Assembly: GCA_032716605.1 (NCBI GenBank)
Contig: CM064517.1
Span: 24,502,015 to 24,566,014 of the forward strand
From: Paralithodes platypus
Taxonomy: Eukaryota; Arthropoda; Malacostraca; Decapoda; Lithodidae
Length of the DNA stretch: 64,000 nt
Reading direction: 5' to 3'
Shown: one piece after another, positions 10,381 through 21,296 of the stretch
Layout of the letters: the number at the start of each line of letters is the position of its first letter
Position numbering within the stretch: the stretch's first letter is position 1
Translations under genes and position numbers: made by a program
The notes under the pieces: model-generated
Database searches by the model: none
Told to the model about the DNA's origin: nothing
Seen by the model: only the letters and a program-made list of their open reading frames with translations

Positions 10381-11058
10381 TTCTGATTGGCGATATGAGT
10401 GGGAAAGTTGGTGACAGGAAAGTTGATGGAGTGGTGGGAGGGTGGGGTGTACCATCAGAGGTGAATTGGAATGGTAGTGCATTTGTGGACGTATGTGTGG
10501 GGAGGAGGCTGTGGATAGCCAACACCTTCTTCCGAATCAGAATGATACACAGGTACACATGGAAAGGGGTGTGAAGGAGGAGGGATGGGACAGCGGAGGA
10601 ACGAAAGACACTGATTGATTATATATGTGTGGATGAATGAATGAAGTGCTGGATGGTAGGATGTATAGGGGAATTAGGGGGGGAGGGGTGTCTGTCAGAC
10701 CATTATATAATAATAGCTAAAATTAGGATACAAAAGAAATAGGTGAGGAGAGCTGGAGGGAGGCAAGAAGAAGGTGGAGTGGCGAAGAGGGTGGAGAGGT
10801 TGCAGGAGGAGGACATCAGGGAAGAGTTCAAAAGAGCAGTAGAGAGACGACTAGGTAGGTTTGACCTGGAGGGCATGGAGGAAGTGGAGGAGGTGAGCAA
10901 AGTGTTTAAGGAAGATATCTGTGCAGCATGTGAGGAGGTGTGTGGAGTAAGGAGAAGAGGAAAGGGAGTGAAGGGTACAGCGTGGTGGACTGAAGAGGTA
11001 AAAATAACTGTTGAAGACAAGAAGAAAGCGTATAGAGAGTGGTTGGGTAGTAGAGGGT
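10381..11058 (+). pseudogene. RTE LINE, endonuclease end and linker (resumed)
   Basis: Translation with shifts gives LIGDMSGKVGDRKVDGVVGGWGVPSE, FVDVCVGRRLWIANTFF, HRYTWK, then the 10743-11075 frame with WWTEEVK and KKKAYREWLGSRG. These are the GDxN-equivalent core and post-endonuclease linker of RTE elements. The linker end matches the start of the RTE copy at 47366-49304 (AYREWLGSRG). This continues the element begun at 6190. The rest (RT) is absent. Confidence 0.75.
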
Positions 11059-11489
11059 GTTGTACTTATTTTTAAATACACTGTTCTACTAGGGTTGGAA
11101 TAATTCGACAATTGTTTAGAAGTTTGTATTTTTATTTAACAAACTCCCATGGTAGCCATAATCCCCATAGCAATTGATTCTCGGTTCGGGTCAAAATGAG
11201 TTCAAGCTATTATTTGAATACCTACGACAGCCCACTATAGTTTGTACTTCGGAATTGTTACATTCCCCTTACCACCTATTTGGACAATCGCTATTCAGAG
11301 TCTTGACTCACTTCGACTTCGAGCCAAAGGCACATCACTATCTTCACAATGCTTGACAAAACTATATTCTTACTATCCCTTTAATCATCTAAACAATATT
11401 AGGACTGAGGATTTTAGCTATAAGTTCTCACCTCACTGTGACAATATCAGAAACACTTATTTCCTTCATAAGATCAAATCACCTTAATC
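11059..11489. other. No gene recognised
   Basis: AT-rich unique-looking DNA between the RTE remnant and the AGGTCA array; only short open frames. Confidence 0.4.
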
Positions 11490-11994
11490 AACTTTGCGAA
11501 GCAGAGTGGTATCGCGCACACAGATCCCGCCCGTATACTGTGCACCATCAGTCAGCTTGTCTGTCGTCGTCGTCGTCGTCCGTCGTCCGTCGTCGTCCGT
11601 CCGGAAACTCCTCCTAGACCGTTTGATGGATTTTCACCAAATTTCACAGGTATATTTATTTGGTCAATGCGAAGGTCAGTTAAAAAGAAATGTTCAATTT
11701 AACTTAAAGGTTAAGGTCAAAGGTCAAGGTTAAAAATAAGGTCAATATTTCATGTGTCTTAGTTTTTATTCAAATTTCTTAATTTTTACTATACAAGTTA
11801 CTAATAACCTTGATATCTTATTGACCAAATTTTAGATAAATATTCTGAAGGGTAAGGTCAAAGGTCAAGGTCAAAATATTTGTTTTACTAGTACTAGTAT
11901 GTGTGTGTTAAATTTCATTAATCGATTTTAGGAGTAGAGTTGGTTGTTGGATAGAACATAATAATTTATATTGGTTCAGGAGTAATTTATCGAG

Positions 11995-12230
11995 AGGACT
12001 TCCCTAGTGGTTAAGGCTCCATTAATTGCTCTTTCCATTCACATATGAATAGCCTACGTGAGTTGCAGTTGGGATGTGTGTACATGCTTAGATTGATATG
12101 CAGGATTCGTAGTTGCATAATAAATCGTAGGCAGTGTCCACCATTCTTTAACTGTCTTTGTGGCGCAATGCATAAGGTGTTGATTTTCGGTGTGAGCGTC
12201 CTGGGTTCGAATCCACGGACTGCCACATGT
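11995..12230 (+). mobile_element. tRNA-related insertion, possibly SINE
   Basis: The last 75 bases have an A-box-like GTGGCGCAATGCATAAGG and a B-box GGTTCGAATCC around an arm with TCG in the loop, resembling a decayed tRNA-Arg. An earlier 'tagtggttaaggctcc' (12009-12024) looks like a second A-box. The whole is flanked by direct repeats of about 68 bases (11899-11967 and 12231-12298), longer than a normal target duplication, so a tandem duplication is also possible. Confidence 0.45.
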
Positions 12231-13939
12231 GTGTGTTAAATTTTATTAATCGATTTTAGGAGTAGAGTTGGTTGTTGGATAGAACATAATAATTAACTGT
12301 TAGATTTTCACTAGACTTACCATGTATATTCGGAATACTTAGGCCAAGGTCATACAAGAAACTATACAATTCCATATAAAAGGTCAAGTTCACAGGTCAA
12401 GGTCAAATAAAAGGTCAATATACTAATTTCTTTACTTTTCATGCAAACTTCACACAATTTGGTGTTATAGTTGCACTTTAATTGAAAAGGAAAATAATAT
12501 GTTTGAGACATATCATGGAGGTCAAGGTCAACTATTCTATAAATATATATGAAACTAACTGATGGGTTTTAATGAAATTAGTCATGCTTATTTGATTTTC
12601 CTGGGCAATGTCAATGCACAATCAAATTTACTATTACATAAAGCTCAAGGTGAAAGGTCATCTTATACTATTTATTTTTAGTTTATATTCAAATGTCTTA
12701 ATTTTCACTATACAAGTTACTGGTAACCTTGATATCGTATTGCCCAAATTTTAGATACATATTCTAAAGGGTAAGGTCAAAGTTCAAGGTCAAAGGTCAA
12801 ATTAGGTTTTTTACTAGTATTTCTTATACTAACTTAGATTCTCACTAGGCTTACCATGTATATTTGGAATACCTAGGCCAAGGTCATATGAAAGGTCAAG
12901 GTCAAATAAAAGGTCAATATGCTATTTTCTTTACTTTTCATGCAAACTTCACACAATTTGGTGAGATAGTTGCACTTTAAGTTACAAGGAAAATAACAAA
13001 TGTTGAGACATATAAAGGTCAAGATCAAGGTCAAAGGTCAAGGTCAACTATTCTATTAATATATATGAAACTAACTGATGGGTTTTAATGAAATTAAGCA
13101 TGCTTATTTGATTTTCATGGGCAATGTCAATGCAAACAAACAATTTACTCTTACATAAAGGTCAAGGTCACAGGTCAAGGTCAAATGTCAACTTTTATTA
13201 TTTATTAAAAAAAATTACTCAAATTTTGGAAAACTGGCTGTGTTATGGCTTATTACTTAAATATCATATACTGTATATCAAATTTCACATAAATATTATA
13301 ATAGTTAAGGTCAGAGGTCAAGGTCAAAACAAGAGTATTTGTCATTTTCCCTAAACTCATTCTAGACTGTTTAATGTATTGTCACCAAATTATACAGGCA
13401 AATTCAGTTGGTCAATGTGACGACCATCCAAATATATGTATTTTATTTTCAGTCAAAGGTCAAAGGTCAAGGTCACAGAATATGATCATTATTTGTAATC
13501 AATAAGTGTTTTATATGAATTACACCATATTCATAATGCTAGTTAATACGAATATTGCTGTTAAGCTAACTAAATCCTTGATAAGAAATTATAAGGTCGA
13601 AGGTCAAGGTTAAAAGTCGAAATATGATTTTTACTAGCATTTCCTATTTAATGTAAGATTCTCATTAGGCATATCATGCATATTTGGAATGCCTAGACCA
13701 AGGTCATATAAGAATAAACATAATTCCATTTGATATGTCAAAATCACAGGTCAACGTCAAATACAAGGTCACTATTCATGTTAACTTCACAACATTCGTT
13801 GAGGCAGTTGTGCTTTAACCCTTCCAGCCCGGGTGTCCTTTTAAAATGACACCTCGAAAGAAGGGCAGGTGCCCGGGTGTCCTTTTAAAATCCCTGTGCT
13901 TGAAAGCGTGCTTCAAAATTCGCACAGCCAAATTTTACA

Positions 13940-16692
13940 TTGCAGGGGCGACCGCAGCGCCACCAAGCCTCAACTACTAGCATTATCAGTTCGTACGTGG
14001 CCGCCATAGCGAGTAATACTGAAAACATTATTTCCGACGTGTCCGATTCGGTGCAACCTCCCGCGCGCCCCACTGCTACCCCGCTCGCAACTTCGACGCC
14101 TGTTGCAACCGAGAAGAAAGCTCAACGAAAGAAAGTGAAGCGTTTGTTGAGTGATAGTGCTATACAGCGAGAACTTTTTGATAGTGAAGAGAGCAGTGGC
14201 GAAAGCTTGGTGGACAAAGAACAATTTATAAGTGCAAGCGAAGATGACGATTTCGTTGGCTTTGGAGACGGCGATAATGTTGATTTATTTGAGGGGGGAG
14301 ACAGTAGTGATGATCCTGATGTGGAAGTGTTTCAGGAAGGTGCTATTGAACTTCCAAGTGTGCTAGAACCTAGGCCTACCCCCTCGCCATCTTTGCTTTG
14401 TCAGCCTAGGCCTAGCCCTAGCCTAGGACCTTCCCCTTTGCCTGCCCGTACGCCCTTGAAAGTGGGCAAATATTTTTTATAAACAATCGTTGGTGAAAAG
14501 TGCAGCTAAAAAAGCATGCAGGGCAACCGCAGAAAAGGATAGGGAAGCTGAAGGCAGTGATAGTGACGCCGACCCTGGTCTAGCAACCACCCGCATTCCT
14601 TTGTCCCGACGCCTTGACCCGGGACGCCGCGTGGGTCACCCACAGCCCTCAGCTTCATCTCTCCTTCAGGATGAGCAAAGGGCCTCTTCAAGTGGTATTA
14701 GTAGTGTGCCACAGCCCTCAACACACCGCAGAGTATTATTTGATGCGGAGAAGCCCTCGGCTCGCCGCAAAAGGAGCCCAACTCCCGAGGCCGAGGCTCC
14801 CATTGTTGAACCTCCCGCAGCCTCCCGCGCCCCACACCGCCGACGCCCGGTCACTTCTTCACCCGAATTGTCTCCTGAAGAGGATGCTGACGACCCCAAC
14901 ATTGCCCCAGATGACCTGACGTCGCCTGAGGAGGAAGAGGAAGAGGAACAGGAACAGGAAGAGGAAGAGGAAGTCCCGACAAGACGAGTGAGAGGGCGAG
15001 GTCGTGGACGTGGTCAGTCTGCCGACGCCGCTGCCCCTGGGCGTGGGCGTGGGCGTGCAGGGCGTCCGCGTGGCCAAGGGCATGTGCCAGGGCGTCCAGG
15101 GCGTGTGCCTGCTGCACCTGCACGTGCTCGAGCATCAGCATCCGACCTGTTTGTGTGGACAGATGGGGCTGATTTTGAGCCAGATTGTCCTGCCTTTGAC
15201 GAGGTACAGATGGGTTCCGGGGTGTCACCAACATTTCCCTGTGGCCCAGATGCTACCCCCAGTGAAATTTTCTGTGGCTTCTATGACAATGAAGTCATGG
15301 AATACCTCGTCGAGGAGACCAACAACCATCATGAGATCTGTGCCAACTTTCTTGGGAGGAAGACCAGTGCCAAGATGGTGGCATGGAGAGCTGTCACTGT
15401 GGCAGAACTATATGTGTTCTTGGCACTCACAATGCTGATGACACATATCAGGAAGCACGCTCTGGCAGACTACTGGATCACTGGCGACATCATAACGACT
15501 CCAGCATTTGGCAAGTACATGTCCAGGGACAGGTACTTCGACATCCTCTCCTATCTCCACCTGACAAACAACATGGCAGTCCACCTTCCCGACTCATTAT
15601 GGAAGATCAGGAAGCTGTATGACATGATACGTCATCGGTTCACAACGTACCTGATTCCTTTCCAGAAGATGTGCCTCGACGAGTCTCTGGTCCTGTTCCG
15701 TGGTAGGCTGCACTTCCGACAGTATATCCCGTCCAAGAGACACCGCTTCGGCATCAAGCTCTTCGTCCTCTGCGACTGTTTGTCGGGGTATATGCTGGAC
15801 TTTGTGGTGTACAGCGGCAAGGGTGGAGAAATTGTGACTGACCCCCTCATTGGTTTTGGTGGCACTGTAGTGAAGAAGATGGCACTTCAATCAAAACCAC
15901 ATCCTCTACACAGATAATTACTACACGTCGCCTATCCTGACCAAGTACCTCCATGACCGCAAGACCGGAACTGTCGGCACAGTCAAGGCCAAGAGGAAGG
16001 GCATGCCAGGCTACCCAACGAAGACGAAGAAGACGGACATCTTCCACAAGAAGAGTGGCCCCATCCTCTCCATCCACTGGCATGACCAGCGGAAGGTCAA
16101 CCTCCTCAGCACATGCCACAAGGCCGAGATGGTCGCCACAGGGAAGGTGGACCGAAGAACCAAGAACCCTGTCCAGAAACCACCTGCTGTCCTGGATTAC
16201 AACCTCAACATGCGCCTCGTTGACAAGTCCGACATGCAGATGGGCTTCATCGACTGCCTGCGAACATCTTGCAGGTGGTACAAGAAGTTTATCCTGCATA
16301 CGGTAGATATGTCGGTCCTCAATCCCTACAACATCTACCGTCTGAGGACTCCAGGAGCCAAGAAGTACAAGTCCCTGCGGAAGTTCCACAAACAGGTGAT
16401 ACTTAAGAGCTCCTGGCTAAACATGCGGGTACACCAGGGAGGCCACTACAAGGACCAGGCCAGCTGGACAGAACGGGGTGTGCTGAATTTTTCAGGAAGC
16501 ACCAGCTCAACGCCCTTCCTTTCAAAGCACCAGGTAGTAACAGCAGAATCCAGAAGAGGTGCCATGTGTGCAGCCACACAACTAGAAGACCCCGCAAAGT
16601 GACAAAAACCACTTGGGAATGCCTCGAGTGTCAAGTGGGACTGTGTGCTGGCACCTGCTTCAACGACTTCCACGCTCTAATAAACTTTTGAA
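13940..16692 (+). pseudogene. piggyBac transposase, three frameshifts
   Basis: The N-terminal frame (13940-14482) is acidic and low-complexity. The frame changes at about 14485 to one (14490-15917) with a Glu-rich and Arg/Gly-rich stretch, then the DDE_Tnp_1_7 fold: ADFEPDCPAFDE, SEIFCGFYDNEVMEYLVEETN, YMSRDRYFDILSYLHLTNN and the first catalytic Asp in CLDESLVLFRGRL (15678-15680). A second shift near 15870 leads to HILYTDNYYTSP (second Asp, 15913-15915) and RLVDKSDMQMG (third, 16222-16224). A third shift near 16485 leads to a cysteine-rich C-terminus (RCHVC...CLEC...C..C), the zinc-binding CRD of piggyBac transposases. The catalytic triad is intact, so only indels inactivate it; some may be sequencing errors. 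The true start may lie further upstream, as a possible 3' splice site (ttttacattgcag) precedes 13945. Confidence 0.9.
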
Positions 16693-17115
16693 GTGGAAGT
16701 GACAACAGTGAAAGTGACACAAATGTAGGCTAAGAATAATAATATAACTAAGTATAAGTGAAAAGGACACATATAAGTAATAATAAGTGCCTTCAATAAC
16801 AATATGAACAAGTGAAAGTGACACTAAAATATATATTTCTAACAATAAATAAGTGAAAATGACTATCAATAAGCCTAGTCCAGTGAAAGTGACAGTATAA
16901 TAATAATAAAACTAAGTATAAGTGAAAGAGACACACACAAGTAATAATAAGTGCCTTCATAACAATATGAACAAGTGAAAGTGACACTATATATATTATT
17001 AGCTTACCTAACAATACATAAAAGTGCAAATGACACTATCAATTATCAAAGTCCAGTGAAAGTGACACTATAATCATAATAATAATAATAAAACTAAGTA
17101 ATAAGTGACAGAGAC
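16690..17115 (+). repeat. GTGAAAGTGACAC tandem repeats in piggyBac 3' region
   Basis: Diverged units of about 165-175 bases, e.g. 'aataataagtgccttca.taacaatatgaacaagtg' at 16779 and 16943, each with several copies of GTGAAAGTGACAC. Lies downstream of the transposase CRD. Confidence 0.75.
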
Positions 17116-17950
17116 ACAAATAACTTCATGTAAATAACTTTATTGAGTGAAAATAACATAATATCTATAATAAATTACATAATAAACAATAAAACACTAT
17201 CAAATCGCTTCCCGGCATAATTGCGGGTGGACCGACGAGTGCAACTGGGCGTCGTAGCCTAGGCCGCGGTTGAGTGTTCGGACGCGCTGAGGTAAATACG
17301 CGGCAAAAGTTCCATCACCATCACTCCGGAACCAGTTGAGCTAGAGAGCTCTACTCAACGCCATTCTATGCGGCAAGGTAAGGCGCCCATTTCTATATAT
17401 GTTTGATTAATGTAGGTAATATATTAAGCGAGATTAGCCTTAGTTTACTTTTGTTGATTTTCGGCCAGATCGCCCGGATACGAGCTCCGTCCTTTGGAGA
17501 GCCAGCCCGGGCCAGGAGGGTTAAGGGAAGATTTAAATTTTAAATTTTCAGACATGAAGGTCAAGATGAAGGTCAAAGGTCAAGGTCAACTGTTCCTTTA
17601 ATACCTCTGAAACTAACAGATGATCTTTAATGAAATTTGATACACTAATTGATTTTCTAGGGTTACATCAAAGCAAACAAAAATATAATCCTACATAAAA
17701 GTCAAGGTCACAGGCCAAGGTCAAAAGTTAACCTTCATCATAAAAAAAATACTAAATTTTCGATAAGCTGATGACTGCTAGTTGCATTTTACTTTAATAA
17801 CATATTTCAATTATATACAGTATATACTGTATATACTGTATATACTGTATATACTGTATATATATTATAATACTTAAGGTTAAAGGTCATGGTCAAAGAA
17901 CAAAAGAAAAGTGTTAATAATTTTCTTTAAACTCTTCCTAGACTGTTTAA

Positions 17951-18155
17951 CCCTTTGTGTACCGGTGACGTCTTTTTTATTGTATTCTAGCTATAATTAG
18001 ACGATTTTTTGGAACTTATGAAGGATCTGTAGTAGTAAAAAGGGTTAATTAAGATAGTTGAAAGCCTGCTAATTTTATGGAGGCCCTTCATAAACTAAAT
18101 AAAATCATCCTAATATCCAGTATGAAATGAAACCGACAGAAGTGTACTGAACGGG
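17951..18155. mobile_element. 205-bp TTAA-flanked MITE, second piggyBac-like family
   Basis: TTAA at 17947-17950 and 18156-18159. Ends CCCTTTGTGTACCGGTGACG and, inverted, CCCGTTCAGTACACTTCTG. The host unit elsewhere reads uninterrupted ('gactgtttaatgtattgtcacc', 13367), which fixes the insertion to the base. No coding capacity. Confidence 0.8.
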
Positions 18156-18354
18156 TTAATGTATCGTCATCAAATGTTGCTGGCAAATTCGGTTGGTCAA
18201 TGCAACGATTGTCCAAATTTTTTATTTTTGTTTTCAAAGGTCAAGGTGAATGGTGAAGGTCACAGATTATGGTCACTATTTCTTTCTTATATATATTTTA
18301 AATTTTAATTACATCATATTTAAAATGCTACAAAATAGTGTTACTCTGACCTTA

Positions 18355-18875
18355 GGGCGGGTGCCCGACCCCGAAAGAGGTTGAAATAGGGGAGCTATCC
18401 CCCCGCCAAAGGTGGCTTTCTAGGGCCTTTCCTAGCTGATGCTGAGAGGATTGGGTTCTAGTCATGTGGTGATGGGCTGGTCTATCAGAGCGAGAACTGA
18501 GCGATCTCTGCCATACCCATAGCTTACTCTGACTGTTCCTTTTACTTATATATTTTCTAGATCTCAAGTGACGGCACATCTTCCGTGGATTGACCTCCCA
18601 ATCTACCAAGATTGGAAGCCAAAGCGTCACATTTTTCCTTTGCCCCTCAACTTTCTCTACATAATTGCTGAGGGGCACAGGGCCCTGGGTGGGTCTTTGG
18701 TTTCCCGGGCATTTCCGCACCCTCTTCAGTTCCCCGCCATGGAGTGGCTTCGGTCACCCAGGCTTTATTGTGATCGGCAGGGAGGGTTCTGTGGGGGCGC
18801 TCGGTTATGGCCTTGGCCTTGCTCGGGGCCTTGGGGCTGTTCAGCCAGGCAGCTTGGGGAACAACAACAACAACA
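18355..18875 (+). mobile_element. Retroposon with 12-bp TSD and (AAC)n tail
   Basis: The 12 bases ACTCTGACCTTA occur on both sides (18343-18354 and 18876-18887). The insert is GC-rich, starts GGGCGGGTGCCC and ends gcttggggaacaacaacaacaacaa. A perfect duplication plus a short-repeat tail indicates insertion by a LINE machinery. I recognise no tRNA head or RT, so it may be a 5'-truncated LINE tail or an unfamiliar SINE. Confidence 0.75.
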
Positions 18876-18954
18876 ACTCTGACCTTATTTTAGATAAATA
18901 TTCCAATGGTTAATATTGGAATCATAAATTATCATAAATGTAATTAATTATATA

Positions 18955-19105
18955 TACTCCCAGGCGGACATGAACCACAAACAGTCAGGACGAGTATCCA
19001 TGCTTTAATCCACTGTACACAAGTATCCTCTATCACGCAATGATATAGTGGATTAAAGTATGGACACTTGTTCTGACTGTCGGTGGTTCAAGTCCGGCTG
19101 TGAGT
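18955..19105. repeat. Imperfect 150-bp palindrome with tRNA-like arm
   Basis: The left arm 'cggacatgaaccacaaacag' to 'ctttaatccact' and the complement of the right arm 'cggacttgaaccaccgacag' to 'ctttaatccact' match with few changes. The right arm read on plus looks tRNA-like (tagtggattaaag then GGTTCAAGTCC). Probably two tRNA-like heads facing each other. Confidence 0.6.
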
Positions 19106-19143
19106 ATAAAAACATTTAGTAGCTCATGTGTATTTTGTATTTA

Positions 19144-19146
<3 letters not shown>

Positions 19147-19212
<66 letters not shown>

Positions 19213-19239
19213 TATATACTGTATATATATATATATACC

Positions 19240-19284
<45 letters not shown>
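19147..19284. repeat. (TA)n microsatellite
   Basis: About 130 bases of TA repeats with small breaks at 19207 and 19239, ending exactly at the tip of DIRS-3. Confidence 0.95.
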
Positions 19285-19696
19285 TATAGGTTTGATTCCC
19301 ATAGGGAAGTAGAGAAAACCTAATATTTAGTAGGGCCCCGTAATCATTGACGACTTCGCCTATTAATAATAATAGTCTCCATTCAACATCCTGCACCAGC
19401 ATTTTGAATAGCCCGCGCGGAAGTATTATGGAGTACTCGTCATAAGTGCACGCCTAATTCCCTTATGGGATCGTCATTTTGATCGGGTACCCTACAGAAA
19501 AAAACTCCGTAAAATATAAAAAAGAAAAAAGCACTTAATATCTGTTATCATATGACTTGCCATATGTGTGGATTTCTCATGTTTCGCTTTCCCAACACCA
19601 GGCCCTCTAGCGGCCATCTTCGTCCTTCACTGATATACCAAGAATAAACTATAGAAATCAACGAATGGGAAGTGGGATGGTCGGGAGGGACAGTGT

Positions 19697-19800
19697 CGTC
19701 AATGATTATGGGGCCCTACTAAATATTAGGTTTTCTCTACTTCCCTACGGGAATCAAACCTATAATTTAATAGGGCCCCTCCATCATTGACGACTTCGCC
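19697..19800. repeat. ICR of DIRS-3
   Basis: Palindromic. Left half 'cgtcaatgattatggggccctactaaatattaggttttctctacttccc' is the complement of the element's own 3' tip (19285-19355); the right half is 'aatttaatagggcccctccatcattgacg', the expected complement of the missing 5' tip. Confidence 0.8.
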
Positions 19801-20239
19801 TGATTAGCAAGACTGGAGGCGGGACATTCGTAAAATATCCTAACCTTAGGGGCGAAGAATCCAAGTAACAATTTTTTTAAGTTTTATTGTATGCAAACAA
19901 TATATAAAAAAGTATAAAAGAGTTGCAGGCAGTGCGTGACATTAAGAAACTGCTTGCTCATGGTCAGATCTTTACATTAGATCGTATGCATGATAAAGTG
20001 GGACACCCATGTGTTCCCGAGAACTGTAACTCTGCAGCAGTTATTCGTTCCATTCTTAAAACTATTTGTACATTCAATATATTTGTACAATCTTGTAAAA
20101 AACATACATAGTTGCAACTATGTGAGATATCTTCTTAGAATTAACATAAAATTAATATCGGACTGTAGAACCCGTCCTATCACAGCTCGTGATTCATCAC
20201 AATCTTCAGGGGCACAGAGGGGATATGGACTATTCCGCA

Positions 20240-20250
20240 CCCCCCCCCCC
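20240..20250. repeat. Poly-C tract downstream of DIRS-3 recombinase
   Basis: C11 at 39 bases from the recombinase stop; equivalent runs are C16 (41584-41599) in DIRS-1, C9 (55507-55515) in DIRS-2 and G10 (7641-7650) in plus-strand DIRS-6. Confidence 0.85.
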
Positions 20251-20288
20251 TTCTTTAAACAGCAAAACTTAACTTAATAGAACATTAC

Positions 20289-21296
20289 CTACTGTACCCG
20301 TTGACGTAAAGCTACACAGGTACGCTTTGGTTTATCTAGAGCGACGGACTGGTAGCGTGTTAGGAACGTATGATTGGAATCCCATAATTGAGTATTAGCA
20401 ATGTCCTCTACTGAGAAATTTTTTAGAAATCTGAGAGAGACTGCCCATTTCCTGATATCGTGAGCCCTGCCTATTACGCTGGGATTACTTTCCCTAATAA
20501 CGTCCACAAGCAAGGAAGCTAACTTTCGTTTTGTAACACGCTTACCTGTCCGGTTGACCCATAAACCACCTGGTTGGCGAGGCTGCGCAGCCCTCAAAAA
20601 CATTGTGAGTGCTTGCACAGGACATAAAAGGTGATGAGTGAGGCCCCTTTTCAAAGCCGGGATGGAAAATTAAGAAAATACATGTTCAGAATGTTCGTTC
20701 TTAGCTATAAATGTGGGAGACGGCGCGATTTGCACATGATCACGCAGTCTCTCAAACCTAAGGCAATTAGGTTCGTTGCTCATCGCCGCCAGCTCAGACA
20801 CCCTGTTTCCGGTGGCTAGATCCATGAGGAAAACAGCCTTTTTCAAAAGTGAATCAAAATCTGGCGCATTATTATATTTGCGCGATTGCAGTACTGATAA
20901 GGCTTTGTCAAGTGACCAAGTGGGCATGAGCTGATGGGGCGGTGGGCGTAGCTTGAAACACACCCTCATAAAACCTTTCTCCTCCGCCTGCGGTATGGAA
21001 AGGCCAGTGAGATAAAAAAAAAGGGGTTCTAATGGCAGACAAATGATTTTTTAGAGTGGTTACTGAAAAATGTTTTTGTTCGAATAGATAGTCCAAATAT
21101 TTAAAAACTAAAGCCCCTGAGGCAGTAGTTTGCCCTGACTCTACAATCCAGGTTGTGAAGGTTTTCCAATGGGATTGATATTGTCTCCTGGTAGACATGG
21201 TGTATTGGTTCATTAATTTATTAGTGACACTCTCCCCAAATTGAGCTAACCATTTGGCATGGTAAATATCCATAAGGCAAAAACTGAGCGAGGTCC
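20289..21296 (-). pseudogene. DIRS-3 tyrosine recombinase (ORF3)
   Basis: Site-specific recombinase that would integrate the circular DIRS DNA. The pieces in order are DIYHAKWLAQFGESVTNKLMNQY...TTLKNHLSAIRTP (in the frame of the upstream RT), then 20670-20969 with LATGNRVSELAAMS (first catalytic Arg), then 20289-20654 with GRAHDIRKWAVSL (His-x-x-Arg) and FLTRYQSVALDK (nucleophile Tyr). All catalytic residues survive, but at least two frameshifts break the gene (near 20660 and 20980). A further indel in a T run (about 21262) puts RT and recombinase in one frame. Confidence 0.85.

Larger units (their letters stand above)
13819..17520 (+). mobile_element. piggyBac transposon, 3.7 kb
   Basis: Flanked by TTAA (13815-13818 and 17521-17524). 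The ends are CCCTTCCAGCCCGGGTGTCC and, inverted, CCCTCCTGGCCCGGGCTGGC. The left end carries a second GCCCGGGTGTCCTTTTAAAA as a subterminal direct repeat (13871-13890). Empty sites in neighbouring units of the host array ('gttgcactttaagttacaagg', 12970) show that only one TTAA existed before insertion. It contains a transposase gene disabled by frameshifts and a repeat-rich 3' region. Confidence 0.92.
11490..18940. repeat. AGGTCA-rich diverged tandem array (interrupted)
   Basis: Begins with a (GTCGTC/GTCC)n stretch (11565-11600). It then consists of diverged long-period units built around blocks such as 'aaactaactgatgggttttaatgaaatt' (12548, 13066, 17611), 'tacaagttact.gtaaccttgatatc' (11787, 12711) and 'accatgtatatttggaatacctaggcc' (12320, 12850, 13672). 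Each unit contains runs of AGGTCA, commonly AAGGTCAAAGGTCAAGGTCA. By hand I count about forty AGGTCA hexamers between 11.7 and 13.8 kb, all in the same orientation. The array is interrupted by a piggyBac (13819-17520), a TTAA MITE (17951-18155) and a retroposon (18355-18875). No coding sequence of its own. Confidence 0.85.

Noticed and set aside
13940..17520. Antisense and alternative-frame open stretches across the piggyBac gene
   Set aside because: They follow the GC-rich codon pattern of the transposase and contain no motifs.
19124..19402. Tyr/Ile repeat open frames
   Set aside because: Pure translation of the (TA)n microsatellite.
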